Source: CATOSD01 sp965203135
GTDB taxonomy: Bacteria > Chloroflexota > Dehalococcoidia > Lucifugimonadales > CATOSD01
DNA: 64,000 bases
Reading direction: 5' to 3'
NCBI GenBank assembly: GCA_965203135.1
Contig: CBDBBO010000001.1
Span: forward strand, 558,001-622,000
In this document: positions 43,185 through 51,530 of the stretch, one piece after another
How positions within the stretch are numbered: position 1 is the first letter of the stretch
Layout of the letters: every line of letters begins with the position of its first letter
Notes under the pieces: model-generated
The model's input: only the letters and a program-made list of their open reading frames with translations
Told to the model about the DNA's origin: nothing
The model's database searches: none
Made by a program: the position numbers and the translations under genes

Positions 43185-43406
43185 CTACTCTCCATCCTCG
43201 TCGTAGTCGAAATCGACTTCGTCGGACACTAGCACTACCGCTTCGAGTGCCTTCGCTAGGGCTGACAACTGATCTGGGGTGACGTCGGTTACGAGGGCGC
43301 GGCGCATAGCATCGGTGTAGCCAACTCCCAATTGGAGTCCTTTCGTCGTCGCTTTGACCTCTACGAAAGCGTCGTTCTCGCCAAGTCCGTCTATCCTGAA
43401 TCGCAT
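43185..43406 (-). CDS. Small acidic uncharacterised protein (73 aa)
   Basis: The ATG at 43406 has a CGGAGAACG ribosome-binding site. The product has a predicted beta hairpin (RFRIDGLGENDAFVEVKATT), a helix (VTPDQLSALAKALEAVV) and an acidic end (DEVDFDYDEDGE). It is convergent with the 192-aa gene. Acidic small proteins like this can mimic DNA or act as antitoxins, but nothing here proves that. Confidence 0.5.
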   Translation of the reverse strand: MRFRIDGLGENDAFVEVKATTKGLQLGVGYTDAMRRALVTDVTPDQLSALAKALEAVVLVSDEVDFDYDEDGE

Positions 43407-43654
43407 CAATTGACGTTCTCCGATCTGTGTTGTCCGTCTCAATTCTCAGTCAATAGTTGAATGTTGACTCACACAATAGCTCTTGTCAACTGCGCGGGCC
43501 GAACGCGAGGCGATGAAGTGGCTGGCCCGGTTGCGCCGCTCGTCGCGCTTTGGAGGCGTGCGCGCGTGTTGTTCGGTACTGGGTGATGTGCTACTATTTC
43601 GCCATACGCCATGCCAAACTGGGCCGGTAGCCGGCCTACCCCAACCGCGCCAGG

Positions 43655-44314
43655 ATGAAGGATATGCTCAGATTCGTTGAAGAGATAATTCTGTTGCTGC
43701 TCAGGGACGAGGGGGGCAGGTTCATCAACGTGCCCAGGTGGTCGCTGGACTACGCTTTGGCCGGCGGCGTGCTGATGGACCTGGCCATGGAAGACCGCAT
43801 CGACACCGACCTGGACGGCTTGGTGCTGCTGGACGACACGCCCACCGGCGACCATCTGCTGGATCAGACTTTGGCCGAAATCGCCGTGGGCGAAAAGCAC
43901 ACCACACGCTACTGGGTGGAGCGTACCGCGGAACGCGCCGCAGCGATTCACGAGGAGGCGCTCAACCGGCTGGTGGATCGCGGCATCCTGGAGCGCGAGG
44001 ACGACCGCGTGCTGTGGGTGTTCCGCACCAGGCGCTACCCGCTCGTGGACGGACAGGCCGACCGCGAGGTGAAGCTGCGCATCATGGGCGTGCTGCTGAG
44101 TGACGACATCCCCGACCCACGAGACGTGATGCTGATATGCCTGGTGGACGCCTGCCGGATCTTCAACCGGCTGCTGCCGCGCCAGGAGTTGGACCGCGCG
44201 TCCGATCGCATCGCGCAGGTGCGCCAGCTCGACCTGATCGGCCAAGCGATGACGCAGGCCATCTACGACATCGAACTGTCGGTGGCAGCGTCGGCGCAGA
44301 TGTACATGCCGTAG
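43655..44314 (+). CDS. GPP34-family protein (GOLPH3-like)
   Basis: The 219-residue product shows LRFVEEIILLLLRDEGGRFI, WSLDYALAGGVLMDLAMEDR and VERTAERAAAIHEEALNRLV then RGILEREDDRVLWVFRTRRYP. These are the signature of the GPP34 family, in which the beta-hairpin and basic patch bind PI4P in eukaryotes. Bacterial members are of unknown function. The ATG at 43664 is an alternative start. A broken copy of this gene's beginning lies at about 41355-41388. Confidence 0.78.
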   Translation: MKDMLRFVEEIILLLLRDEGGRFINVPRWSLDYALAGGVLMDLAMEDRIDTDLDGLVLLDDTPTGDHLLDQTLAEIAVGEKHTTRYWVERTAERAAAIHEEALNRLVDRGILEREDDRVLWVFRTRRYPLVDGQADREVKLRIMGVLLSDDIPDPRDVMLICLVDACRIFNRLLPRQELDRASDRIAQVRQLDLIGQAMTQAIYDIELSVAASAQMYMP

Positions 44315-44644
44315 AGGCATCCCAGTTTCACCCTCACCCGTTCGGCAGGCTCAGGCAGGCCCTCAATCCTCTCCCATCGAGACGCGTGATGCATATTAAA
44401 GTGGCCGATATGCCTGTTTAGGGCGGTTTTCGGGCCAAAAGCCGCCAACTTGGCGGGTGCTAGGGCTGTGCTGAGTCTAAGATGGTGCCTAAACCTCAAA
44501 AAAGGGCCATCAAACTCGGTTATCCACATCAGCCTGCTTCTTGTGTGGTAGTTCCACAAGTCTAATTTGCATCACACGTATCGAGGGAGGGGAGATAAAT
44601 GGAAGACCGCCCCTGGGTACGATCTCCCGAAAGCTGCTCCCCGA
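44315..44644. other. Intergenic region with a single perfect DnaA-box word
   Basis: I see no gene in this 330-base stretch. It includes TTATCCACA at 44520-44528, a perfect DnaA-box word, and a short hairpin CTTGTG...CACAAG just after it (44539-44560). A single box is not an origin. A palindromic fragment CACCCTCACCCGTTCGG...CCTCAATCCTCTCCC near 44330 resembles decayed intergenic repeat. Confidence 0.45.
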
Positions 44645-45079
44645 ATGCGCGTCCACGTCAAGCCCGTAGAAACCCCCGAGGAGTGGGAGGCCGTGCGCCG
44701 CCTGCGCGTGCGGGTGTACGTCTGCGAGCAGGGGGTGCCTCTCGCGGATGAGTTCGACGAGCACGACGCGGGGGCGGTCCACGCGGCGGCCGTCGCTGAC
44801 GGCGCGGTGGTCGGCACGGGCCGCATGTTCACGCTGCCGTCGGGGGAGACGCGGATTGGGCGCATGGCGGTGGAGCTGGCGATGCGCCGGGAGGGTATCG
44901 GCGGCCTCGTGCTGACCTTCCTGGAGGAGCAGGCGGCGCTGGCCGGCGCGCGCAGCGTGACGCTTCACGCCCAGACCTACGTCACTGCCTTCTACGAGGG
45001 CCACGGGTACGTCACGCGCGGCGAGCCGTTCATGGAAGATGGCATAGAGCATATCGAGATGGTGAAGCGGCTCGGCTGA
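44645..45079 (+). CDS. GNAT-family N-acetyltransferase
   Basis: The 144-residue product has the GNAT core: RLRVRVYVCEQGVPLADEFD, then IGRMAVELAMRREGIGGLVL with the Q/R-x-x-G-x-A/G acetyl-CoA loop, and VTLHAQTYVTAFYEGHGYVT near the end. It probably acetylates a small molecule. The start is chosen as the first ATG before the conserved strand (MRVHVKPV). Confidence 0.82.
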   Translation: MRVHVKPVETPEEWEAVRRLRVRVYVCEQGVPLADEFDEHDAGAVHAAAVADGAVVGTGRMFTLPSGETRIGRMAVELAMRREGIGGLVLTFLEEQAALAGARSVTLHAQTYVTAFYEGHGYVTRGEPFMEDGIEHIEMVKRLG

Positions 45080-45116
45080 GACCGCCGGGGCCGCATGGTC
45101 GAGAGAGGAGCACGCC

Positions 45117-46016
45117 TTGTCCAACAACGTCCAGAAGGTGCTGATGACCGGCGCCACAGGCTACATCGCCAACCAGTTGCTGCCGACGTTCCGCGAACGT
45201 TACGAGATGACGCTCGTGGACGTGAAGGCGGAGAACCCGCGCGGCGAGGCGGTCGACGGCGTGCAGATCGCCGACCTGATCGACCCGGACCGCTCGAAGT
45301 ACGCGGGGTTGTTCGAGGGAGTGGACGCGGTGGTGCACCTGGGCTACAAGCGAAGGTCGGGAGACCCGCTGGACCACTTCTTCGATGAGAAGGCGAACGT
45401 GGAGATGGCCTACAACGTGCTGCGCGCCGCCTACGACGCCGAAGTGCCCCGGGTGGTGATGGCCAGCTCCAACCACGCGGCGGACTGGTACGAGCACAAC
45501 CTGATTCACGCGCGCAGGCTGGAGTCGCTGGACCCGTACACGCTGCCGCTGTCGGACAACTTCTACGGGTGGGCCAAGGCGACCTACGAGCACCTGGGCT
45601 TCCTGTTCGCGTGCGGGCTGGGCGGCTTCGGCGACGCGGACGGCGGCGAGAGCCACGTTTCGGGCACGCCGGTGGGTCGCAGGATGGGCGTGGTGATGGT
45701 GCGTATCGGCGCGCCGCGGGAGCTGGACCCGGAGCTTTACCGCGGCGACCCGGCGGGGTACAAGCGCGACCTGGGGGCGTACATCAGCCCGCGCGACCTG
45801 ACGCAGCTGTTCCGGCGAGGGATGGAGACGCCGAACATCGACAACGAGCACGGCGTCCCCTGGCAGGTGGTGTACGGCATCAGCGGCAACACGCGCGCGT
45901 TCTGGTCGTTGACCAACGCGCGGCGCGTGCTCGGCTACGAGCCGGAGGACGACTCGGAGTTGAAGTACGCGGACGACGTGCGGGCAATTCTCCGCGAACC
46001 GGGGCGCGTGGGGTGA
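45117..46016 (+). CDS. NAD-dependent epimerase/dehydratase (extended SDR; uronate dehydrogenase-like)
   Basis: The 299-residue product has the NAD motif MTGATGYIANQLLP, an SSNHAADWYE segment with the catalytic Ser, and the FYGWAKATYEHLG Tyr-x3-Lys site. The general pattern is that of uronate dehydrogenases and related sugar SDRs. The start is TTG with GAGAGGAG 6 bases before it. It lies 37 bases downstream of the GNAT gene. Confidence 0.83.
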   Translation: MSNNVQKVLMTGATGYIANQLLPTFRERYEMTLVDVKAENPRGEAVDGVQIADLIDPDRSKYAGLFEGVDAVVHLGYKRRSGDPLDHFFDEKANVEMAYNVLRAAYDAEVPRVVMASSNHAADWYEHNLIHARRLESLDPYTLPLSDNFYGWAKATYEHLGFLFACGLGGFGDADGGESHVSGTPVGRRMGVVMVRIGAPRELDPELYRGDPAGYKRDLGAYISPRDLTQLFRRGMETPNIDNEHGVPWQVVYGISGNTRAFWSLTNARRVLGYEPEDDSELKYADDVRAILREPGRVG

Positions 46017-46026
46017 GCCGGTTCTT

Positions 46027-46066
46027 CACCCCCATCCTAACCTTCCCCCATCAAGGGGGAAGGGAC
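46027..46066 (+). repeat. Intergenic repeat A (CCCCCATCAAGGGGG variant)
   Basis: The loop TGCGA is replaced by ATCAA while the arms are kept, as expected if the stem matters. It lies between convergent epimerase and ThDP-enzyme genes. Confidence 0.88.
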
Positions 46067-46087
46067 TTCCAGCCAGCCCTGGTAACG

Positions 46088-47731
46088 CTAGCGCCAGTAG
46101 CGCGGGATCGTCTCCTCTTCCTTGGTTATCATCTCGATGACCGCCGGCTGGTTGTTCCTGGTGGCGGCGAGGCCCCTCCGCAGGGCGGGGCCGACCTGGT
46201 CGGGCGCGTCCACGCGCTCGGCGTAGGCGCCGAGGCCCTCGGCGACCGTGGCGTAGTGGCCTCCCAGCTTGTTGCTGCCCCAGTGCTCGGTGGCGTGCGG
46301 GAAGTGGTCGTAGTAGTGCGTCATCACGCCGTTGTTCAGGATCACCGTCAGGGTGCCTATGTTGGAGCGCGCGGCGGTCTCGATGTCCATGCCGGCCATG
46401 CCGAACGCGGCGTCTCCCATCAGGTTCACGACGGTCATATCGGGCCGGGCTATCTTCGCGCCCATCGCCAGTCCCAGGCCGTAGCCCAACTGGGTGGACT
46501 TGCCCCAACCGAGGTATCCCCTGGGGCGCACCGGCTGCCAGAACGGAACTATCTGCTCGCGGGGATAGCCGGAGTCGTGGGTGATGATGGTGTTCGGCAC
46601 GTCGACAGCGTTGGCGATCTCGCTGATGACGCGGTAGGGGCTGATGGGCACTTCGTCGGAGGCGAGCCGCGGACCCCACTCGGCCATGAACTCGCCGCGG
46701 ACGCGGGCTATCTCGTCCGCCACGCCTTCCACGTCGCCGCGACCGTGCTCGCCGACCTGCCGCTTGACCTCCTCTATCATCTGTCCCAGCACCAGCTTGG
46801 CGTCGCCGATCGCGCCTAGCTGCACGCGGTAGTCCTTGTTCACGTCCTCGGCGCAGTTGGTGACGTGGCCGAGGGTGACGCCGGCGGGCATGGGCGCGTT
46901 GAAGTTGGAGATGGTGAAGCTGGTGCCGAGGCCCAGCACGAAGTCGGTCTTGTCCAGGAAGTGGCTCGCCATGAGCGTGCCGGAGGACGCGCCCGTGCCC
47001 AGCGAAAACGGGTGGTTTTCGGGGAAGGCGCTCTTGCCGGCGAGGGTCGTCATGACGGGGATGTTGGTGAGCTCGACGAACTCCACGAGCTCAGGCGTGG
47101 CCTCTGCGTACAGCACGCCCTGACCCGCGTTGATGATGGGGCACTTCGCCGCGAGCATGGCGGCGACCAGGTCCTGGACGTCTTCCTGCGACGCGCCGGA
47201 CTTGTACTGCTTGACCGGCGTGTAGTCCAGCGTTTCGCTTGGGTACTCGGCGAGGGCGACGTCGCGCGGCAACTCCAGCATCACGGGGCCGAGCCGGCCG
47301 TGCTTCAGGTGGGTGAAGGCCCGGCTCATCATCTCCGGGATGCGCTCGACCATGTTTATGAAGCCGGCCCACTTGGTGATGCCCTGGTAGTTGGGCACGG
47401 ACTCGAAATTGGGGTGAACGCCCTGGCGCGGGCCGGGGTTGCCTCCGGGAATGGTGAGGAACGGCACGGAGTCGGCGTAGCCCTGGGCCACGCCACCGAA
47501 GGCGTTCTCGGCGCCGGGGCCGGTCTGCATGGTGAAGACGCCGATCTTCTGGCCGTTGTTGACGCGGCTGTAGCCGTCGGCCATGTTCACGCCGGCGCGT
47601 TCCTGCCGGCAGAGGATGGGGCGGATGCCTTCCTTGGACGCCTCGTCGATCAGCGTCTGCGCCGGAAAGCAGGAAAGCCACTCCACGCCCTCGGCCTTGA
47701 GAATCTTCGCGATAGCCTGGTCACCGTTCAT
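46088..47731 (-). CDS. Thiamine-diphosphate enzyme (acetolactate synthase-like)
   Basis: The 547 residues have the three-domain ThDP layout. The pyrimidine domain has the catalytic Glu in ILCRQERAGVNMADGYSRV, the central domain includes PVMTTLAGKSAFPENHPFSL, and the PP domain has GDAAFGMAGMDIETAARSNI with following NN as the Mg/ThDP motif. It could be a decarboxylase/ligase of 2-oxo acids such as an acetolactate synthase, oxalyl-CoA decarboxylase or glyoxylate carboligase relative. No regulatory subunit is adjacent, so an anabolic ALS is less likely. AAGGAG lies 10 bases before the ATG. Confidence 0.85.
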   Translation of the reverse strand: MNGDQAIAKILKAEGVEWLSCFPAQTLIDEASKEGIRPILCRQERAGVNMADGYSRVNNGQKIGVFTMQTGPGAENAFGGVAQGYADSVPFLTIPGGNPGPRQGVHPNFESVPNYQGITKWAGFINMVERIPEMMSRAFTHLKHGRLGPVMLELPRDVALAEYPSETLDYTPVKQYKSGASQEDVQDLVAAMLAAKCPIINAGQGVLYAEATPELVEFVELTNIPVMTTLAGKSAFPENHPFSLGTGASSGTLMASHFLDKTDFVLGLGTSFTISNFNAPMPAGVTLGHVTNCAEDVNKDYRVQLGAIGDAKLVLGQMIEEVKRQVGEHGRGDVEGVADEIARVRGEFMAEWGPRLASDEVPISPYRVISEIANAVDVPNTIITHDSGYPREQIVPFWQPVRPRGYLGWGKSTQLGYGLGLAMGAKIARPDMTVVNLMGDAAFGMAGMDIETAARSNIGTLTVILNNGVMTHYYDHFPHATEHWGSNKLGGHYATVAEGLGAYAERVDAPDQVGPALRRGLAATRNNQPAVIEMITKEEETIPRYWR

Positions 47732-47802
47732 TCGATGTTTCTCCTTGGGTATGTCGGAACGTCAGTTTGTCGGTGTTTCGGCGGAAATGTGCCGACGATT
47801 GG

Positions 47803-48543
47803 TCATTGCCGGTTGAGTTGTTGTCGGAGGCGTTGTACTTCGGCCTCGAGTTCCTTGGCTCGGGCCTCCGCGGCCTGTCTAGCCGCAACTTCCTCGCTCG
47901 GGTTGTTCAGCCATTCGCCCGTGGCGCTGTCCCGCAGCGAGAATCTACCTATGCCGTCTTCTACGCGGCAGAAGAAGTCCACGCCCAGCACCTCGCTGCG
48001 CGACCAGACGGCGCCGTCGGGCTCGGTGTGCAGGTCCAAGCGCACGTACTCGCCATCGACCAGGCGCTCCCCCACCAGCAGCTCACCGTAGTACTCGCGG
48101 TACCTGTCCAGCCGCCAGTATTCTCGCGCGCCCATTCGGGCGTAAATCTCGCGCTTGGCTCCCAGGTCCCTGGCGGCCGTGCTCTCGGACGCGACTTCCA
48201 TCACGAACGAGGGCGGCACGCCCCACTCGTCTATACGGTAGCTGCGACGATACCTTTCTATCGTCTCGGAGTCCACGCCAAAGACTACGTATACATCCGG
48301 GACGACGACTGAGCCGGGCACTGCGGAGTCGTAGATTACGTTGGTCTGTTCAGACACAAGCGTCGTCGTGTCTTCCTCGTATCGCGCCATGAGAGGGTAG
48401 AAGACATCGTGGATTGTGCTGGCTTGCTGCATCGCGTCTTCAGGCGGCTCCGGGGCGTCATTTATCAGTTCGTACCAGGGAGTTTCATCGGCAGCGGGCG
48501 GCCGCGCGGACTTCGCGGTCGCTTTCGCTCTGGCGGATGTCAT
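47803..48543 (-). CDS. Uma2-family (DUF820) restriction-endonuclease-fold protein
   Basis: The 246-residue product has a PD-(D/E)xK-type core (VVPDVYVVFG...PPSFVMEVASESTAARDLGA and KREIYARMGAREYWRLD). This is typical of the Uma2 family, abundant in cyanobacteria and Chloroflexota. A coiled-coil C-terminus ends AKELEAEVQRLRQQLNRQ. GGAGG precedes the ATG. Physiological role unknown. Confidence 0.82.
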   Translation of the reverse strand: MTSARAKATAKSARPPAADETPWYELINDAPEPPEDAMQQASTIHDVFYPLMARYEEDTTTLVSEQTNVIYDSAVPGSVVVPDVYVVFGVDSETIERYRRSYRIDEWGVPPSFVMEVASESTAARDLGAKREIYARMGAREYWRLDRYREYYGELLVGERLVDGEYVRLDLHTEPDGAVWSRSEVLGVDFFCRVEDGIGRFSLRDSATGEWLNNPSEEVAARQAAEARAKELEAEVQRLRQQLNRQ

Positions 48544-48589
48544 GGTTGAGCCTCCACTGGGGCCAAGAGCTGGTTGGATTGTCAGTGTA

Positions 48590-49006
48590 TCAGTTTTCGC
48601 TTCGCACGACCGTTATCGTCCAATGGTCGCTCACTATGCAATGTTCGGCGTTCTCGCTGAACATCCGAAGCTCGCTTGTATTGGCCAATTTATCCTCGAA
48701 GTCGTCCATTGCGATGGTATCGAAGCGGTAGCAATCAGCTTCGTACTCGTCGTTCACCCAGCCCAAGCTCTGGCAGGTCAGGCAATCGTTGTTCATTGTA
48801 TGGCTGCCATCGTCAAAATCTGTGATTGTGAACCCTTCTATCACCCTCTGGCAGTCCACGGATAGCATGAATGCGACTTCACCCTTTCCATTGCGTCTTG
48901 GATCGAGCCAGATTCCCACTTCTATCGCATCTACACTCTGGAGGTAGCTGCGGCATGGCGGAAGCGGGACAGAGACTTCATTGAGTTTGATCATTTTCTG
49001 AGACAT
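48590..49006 (-). CDS. Uncharacterised protein (138 aa)
   Basis: The product has no recognised family. It is mostly beta-like and carries NDCLTCQSLGW (CxxC) and acidic runs (FDTIAMDDFEDKLA). It lies 25 bases after the PLD-type gene and in the same direction, so it may be its partner. The start is uncertain: GTG at 49021 and ATG at 49006 are both possible, and a GGAG lies nearer the former. GC is lower than in neighbours. Confidence 0.5.
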   Translation of the reverse strand: MSQKMIKLNEVSVPLPPCRSYLQSVDAIEVGIWLDPRRNGKGEVAFMLSVDCQRVIEGFTITDFDDGSHTMNNDCLTCQSLGWVNDEYEADCYRFDTIAMDDFEDKLANTSELRMFSENAEHCIVSDHWTITVVRSEN

Positions 49007-49030
49007 CGCGTTCACAGGCACTCCACTGGG

Positions 49031-49882
49031 TTATACCATTCTCCATCGGTCGCCTTCACGTACAGTAACACCTTGACGCCGCAAAACCTGCTGGGCATTC
49101 AATATATCGTGCTTCCATTTTGTATCAAGCTCAACGCCCTTGACTATCCTGTTGACACTATCGTCGCACCACTCAGGCATTAACTCTTGAACCAACGGAT
49201 AAATGTCGCGGGTAGGCAAAGGGCCATGTCGACGCAGGATGTACTTTACCGCATCCCCGAATTTGGCGGTGATGGTGGCGTCAGGATTGACATTGAACTC
49301 GTCTGTGTCTGTGCTGAGTCCCTTCAACCGCTCCGCGATGTCGTTGAGCGCATCTTCATAGACCGAGTTGACAGCATCTGCCACGTTCCTGGATTTCTGC
49401 GCGTGGCGCGCTATGTCGTCCAGGTCGGTGAGGGCGTCAACGGAAACTGAAATACCGAAGTTCCCATATTCTCGCAAGTCATCGGATATCTCTCTCACTG
49501 CTTTCGGGTCTGTGATTGCGACACCAAGTTCATAGTTGCGTCGAATACCGCCACGCGTGAGGTTTGCCGATGTGACGATAGCGGTATGATCATCGGCTAC
49601 GTAGGCTTTGGCGTGTAGATTACGTAGGTGTCGGACGGAGGTTCCAGGCACTTGCTCGTATAGCCAGGCAAGTGCGCTCCCGTCCACTAACCCATCGCAT
49701 AGACTTTGCCCGCCTAGGTTAGTCAGCACATCAAGTCGAACCGAATCTGGAGCACGCAACCCACGCCCGAGCCACTCGATCGGCTCTCGTGTGATGAAGG
49801 GCGCAACGACAATAGCCGACTCTTGGATGGAATCGACGAACCGTTCGAAGGTGTCTTGCCAAGGAGATCTTATGGACTGCAA
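49031..49882 (-). CDS. Phospholipase D-like (HKD) nuclease with a C-terminal winged helix
   Basis: The 283 residues have one HKD motif (NLHAKAYVADDHTAIVTSAN then LTRGG) in a PLD fold (residues about 1-150). A helical linker and a C-terminal DNA-binding-like domain (LRRHGPLPTRDIYPLVQELM...) follow. One HKD means the active enzyme is a dimer, as in BfiI or Nuc. It could be a DNA-cutting enzyme in defence or repair. The start is TTG. It is in the same direction as the 138-aa gene. Confidence 0.75.
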   Translation of the reverse strand: MQSIRSPWQDTFERFVDSIQESAIVVAPFITREPIEWLGRGLRAPDSVRLDVLTNLGGQSLCDGLVDGSALAWLYEQVPGTSVRHLRNLHAKAYVADDHTAIVTSANLTRGGIRRNYELGVAITDPKAVREISDDLREYGNFGISVSVDALTDLDDIARHAQKSRNVADAVNSVYEDALNDIAERLKGLSTDTDEFNVNPDATITAKFGDAVKYILRRHGPLPTRDIYPLVQELMPEWCDDSVNRIVKGVELDTKWKHDILNAQQVLRRQGVTVREGDRWRMV

Positions 49883-49899
49883 CGCCCGCGTTTCGATTG

Positions 49900-50793
49900 C
49901 TACCGTTGCCTAACGAACTTCTGGATGCGCTGGCCTTCGAGCACTTCGCCGACGTAGATGTCGCCGCGCGAGTCGATGGCGATGCCGTGCGGCGCGACAA
50001 ACTGGCCGGGGTCGTGGCTGCTGTCGTCGCCCCAGCGGGCCAGGATGTTGCCGTCGTCGTCGATTATGGTCAGGCGGTGGCCGAGCTCGGCGACGTATAT
50101 CTCGTCGTTCGGCCCCACGACGGCGTCCGCCGGCTGGCGGAAGCCCTGCCGCATGTACAGGAACTCGCCTTCCTGGTCGAAGATCTGGAGGCGGTTGTTC
50201 TCGCGGTCGCACACGATCAGGTTGCCTTCGTTGTCCAGCGTCACGCCGTGCGGCAGGTGGAAGTCCACCGGATTCGCGCTGCCGGGCGCTCCCCAGGAGG
50301 TGATGAGCGCGCCGGTGCTGTTGTACTTGTGGACGCGCGCGTTGCCGTACCCGTCGGAAACGAATATGTCGCCGGTGTCCGCCGTGACGGCGATGCCCGT
50401 GGGCAGGTTGAACGGGCCGGCGGCGCGGTGCACCACCCGATCGGGCAGGGTGTAGCCGGTATCGGACGGGATGTCGCGCGTGCCCAGTGTGAGCAGCAGC
50501 CGCTCATCGGGAGAGTACTTCAGAATCACGTGGGCGTCGCGGTCGGCCAGGAAGACGCTGCCGTCGGGCGCGACGTGGATGCCGTGCGGGTTGGCGAACT
50601 CAACGCCCCACGACTTTACGAAGTTGCCCTCGCGGTCGAATACCATCAGCGGGTGGGCGCTGCGGTTGTAGACGTATACCTGGTCGTCCTTGTCCACGGC
50701 CACCCCGGCGACCTGGAAGAATTCGTAGCCTTCCGGGAGCCTGCCCCAGTTCTCATCCAGTTCAAAAGTGTAGTTTCCGCTGCCGAACGCCAT
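49900..50793 (-). CDS. NHL-repeat beta-propeller (PAL-like)
   Basis: The 297-residue product contains about six NHL-type blades such as PHGIHVAPDGSVFLADRDAH, PTGIAVTADTGDIFVSDGYG and PHGVTLDNEGNLIVCDRENN. The order and residues resemble peptidyl-alpha-hydroxyglycine amidating lyase-like propellers. There is no signal peptide. CGTAGGAGG precedes the ATG. Catalytic role is not established; it may bind a ligand or act as a lyase/lactonase. Confidence 0.78.
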   Translation of the reverse strand: MAFGSGNYTFELDENWGRLPEGYEFFQVAGVAVDKDDQVYVYNRSAHPLMVFDREGNFVKSWGVEFANPHGIHVAPDGSVFLADRDAHVILKYSPDERLLLTLGTRDIPSDTGYTLPDRVVHRAAGPFNLPTGIAVTADTGDIFVSDGYGNARVHKYNSTGALITSWGAPGSANPVDFHLPHGVTLDNEGNLIVCDRENNRLQIFDQEGEFLYMRQGFRQPADAVVGPNDEIYVAELGHRLTIIDDDGNILARWGDDSSHDPGQFVAPHGIAIDSRGDIYVGEVLEGQRIQKFVRQR

Positions 50794-50909
50794 GAGTGTA
50801 GACCTCCTACGAGCGAGTGCGCGGACAGGGACGGCGGAGCGCCCCCGCGCTGGGCGTAAATATAAGCCGTGAGCCGAACGCGGTCAAGGCGGCGAAAGGA
50901 CGATGGGGG

Positions 50910-51530
50910 TCAGGCGTGTTCGGGCGCTTCTTCGGTGGACGGAGCGCCGCGCAGGTTCGCCAGGCGCTCCCATTCGGTGCGCCACACCTCCATGTATATG
51001 AAGTCGAGGCCGTTGCGGCGGACGGGCCCGAGCTCCTTGAATCCCGACTTCGCGAAGGAATTACGGGCACGCTGGTTCCACTCCAGGGTGTGGAGGTATA
51101 CGCGGTCGATGGTCGTCGACGTGAAGATGTGTGTCAGCAGGGTGTTGACCGAGTCGGTGCCGTAGCCCCTGCTCCAGTAGTCGCGGTCGCCGATCATGAT
51201 ACCCAGCTCCGTCTGGCCCCGCCTCAGGTCGATGTCGTAGTACATGCAGTTGCCGATGTGCTTGCCATCGTGGGTGTCTATGGCAAACCGCCGGGAGCGC
51301 GGGCTGGGATAGTCGATCTCCTCGCGGGTGTAGCGCAGAAAGTCGTTGAACGACATTCGGAGCGGGCGTGTGGCGTCGAGGGTGGCCAGCTCCTTGTCGG
51401 TGCGCCATCCGTAGTCGTCCTCGGCGTCGCTCAGCAACTTTTCGCGGAGGACTACCTTCTCGCCACCTTCTACCGTCCGCTTTTCGGTATCAGCGCTTTT
51501 GGGCGACTTCCCGAATACCCTTTTGAACAA
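50910..51530 (-). CDS. RimJ/RimL-type GNAT acetyltransferase
   Basis: The 206-residue product shows TELGIMIGDRDYWSRGYGTD with the acetyl-CoA loop and DRVYLHTLEWNQRARNSFAK then SGFKELGPVRR, the late GNAT strand-helix of RimJ-like enzymes. The first 30 residues are charged and not conserved. It starts with TTG inside the end of the NUDIX gene (41-base overlap), so the two are co-expressed. Substrate unknown. Confidence 0.8.
   Translation of the reverse strand: MFKRVFGKSPKSADTEKRTVEGGEKVVLREKLLSDAEDDYGWRTDKELATLDATRPLRMSFNDFLRYTREEIDYPSPRSRRFAIDTHDGKHIGNCMYYDIDLRRGQTELGIMIGDRDYWSRGYGTDSVNTLLTHIFTSTTIDRVYLHTLEWNQRARNSFAKSGFKELGPVRRNGLDFIYMEVWRTEWERLANLRGAPSTEEAPEHA

Noticed and set aside
44520..44528. 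Chromosomal replication origin
   Set aside because: Only one DnaA-box word is present and there is no dnaA, dnaN or AT-rich unwinding region.
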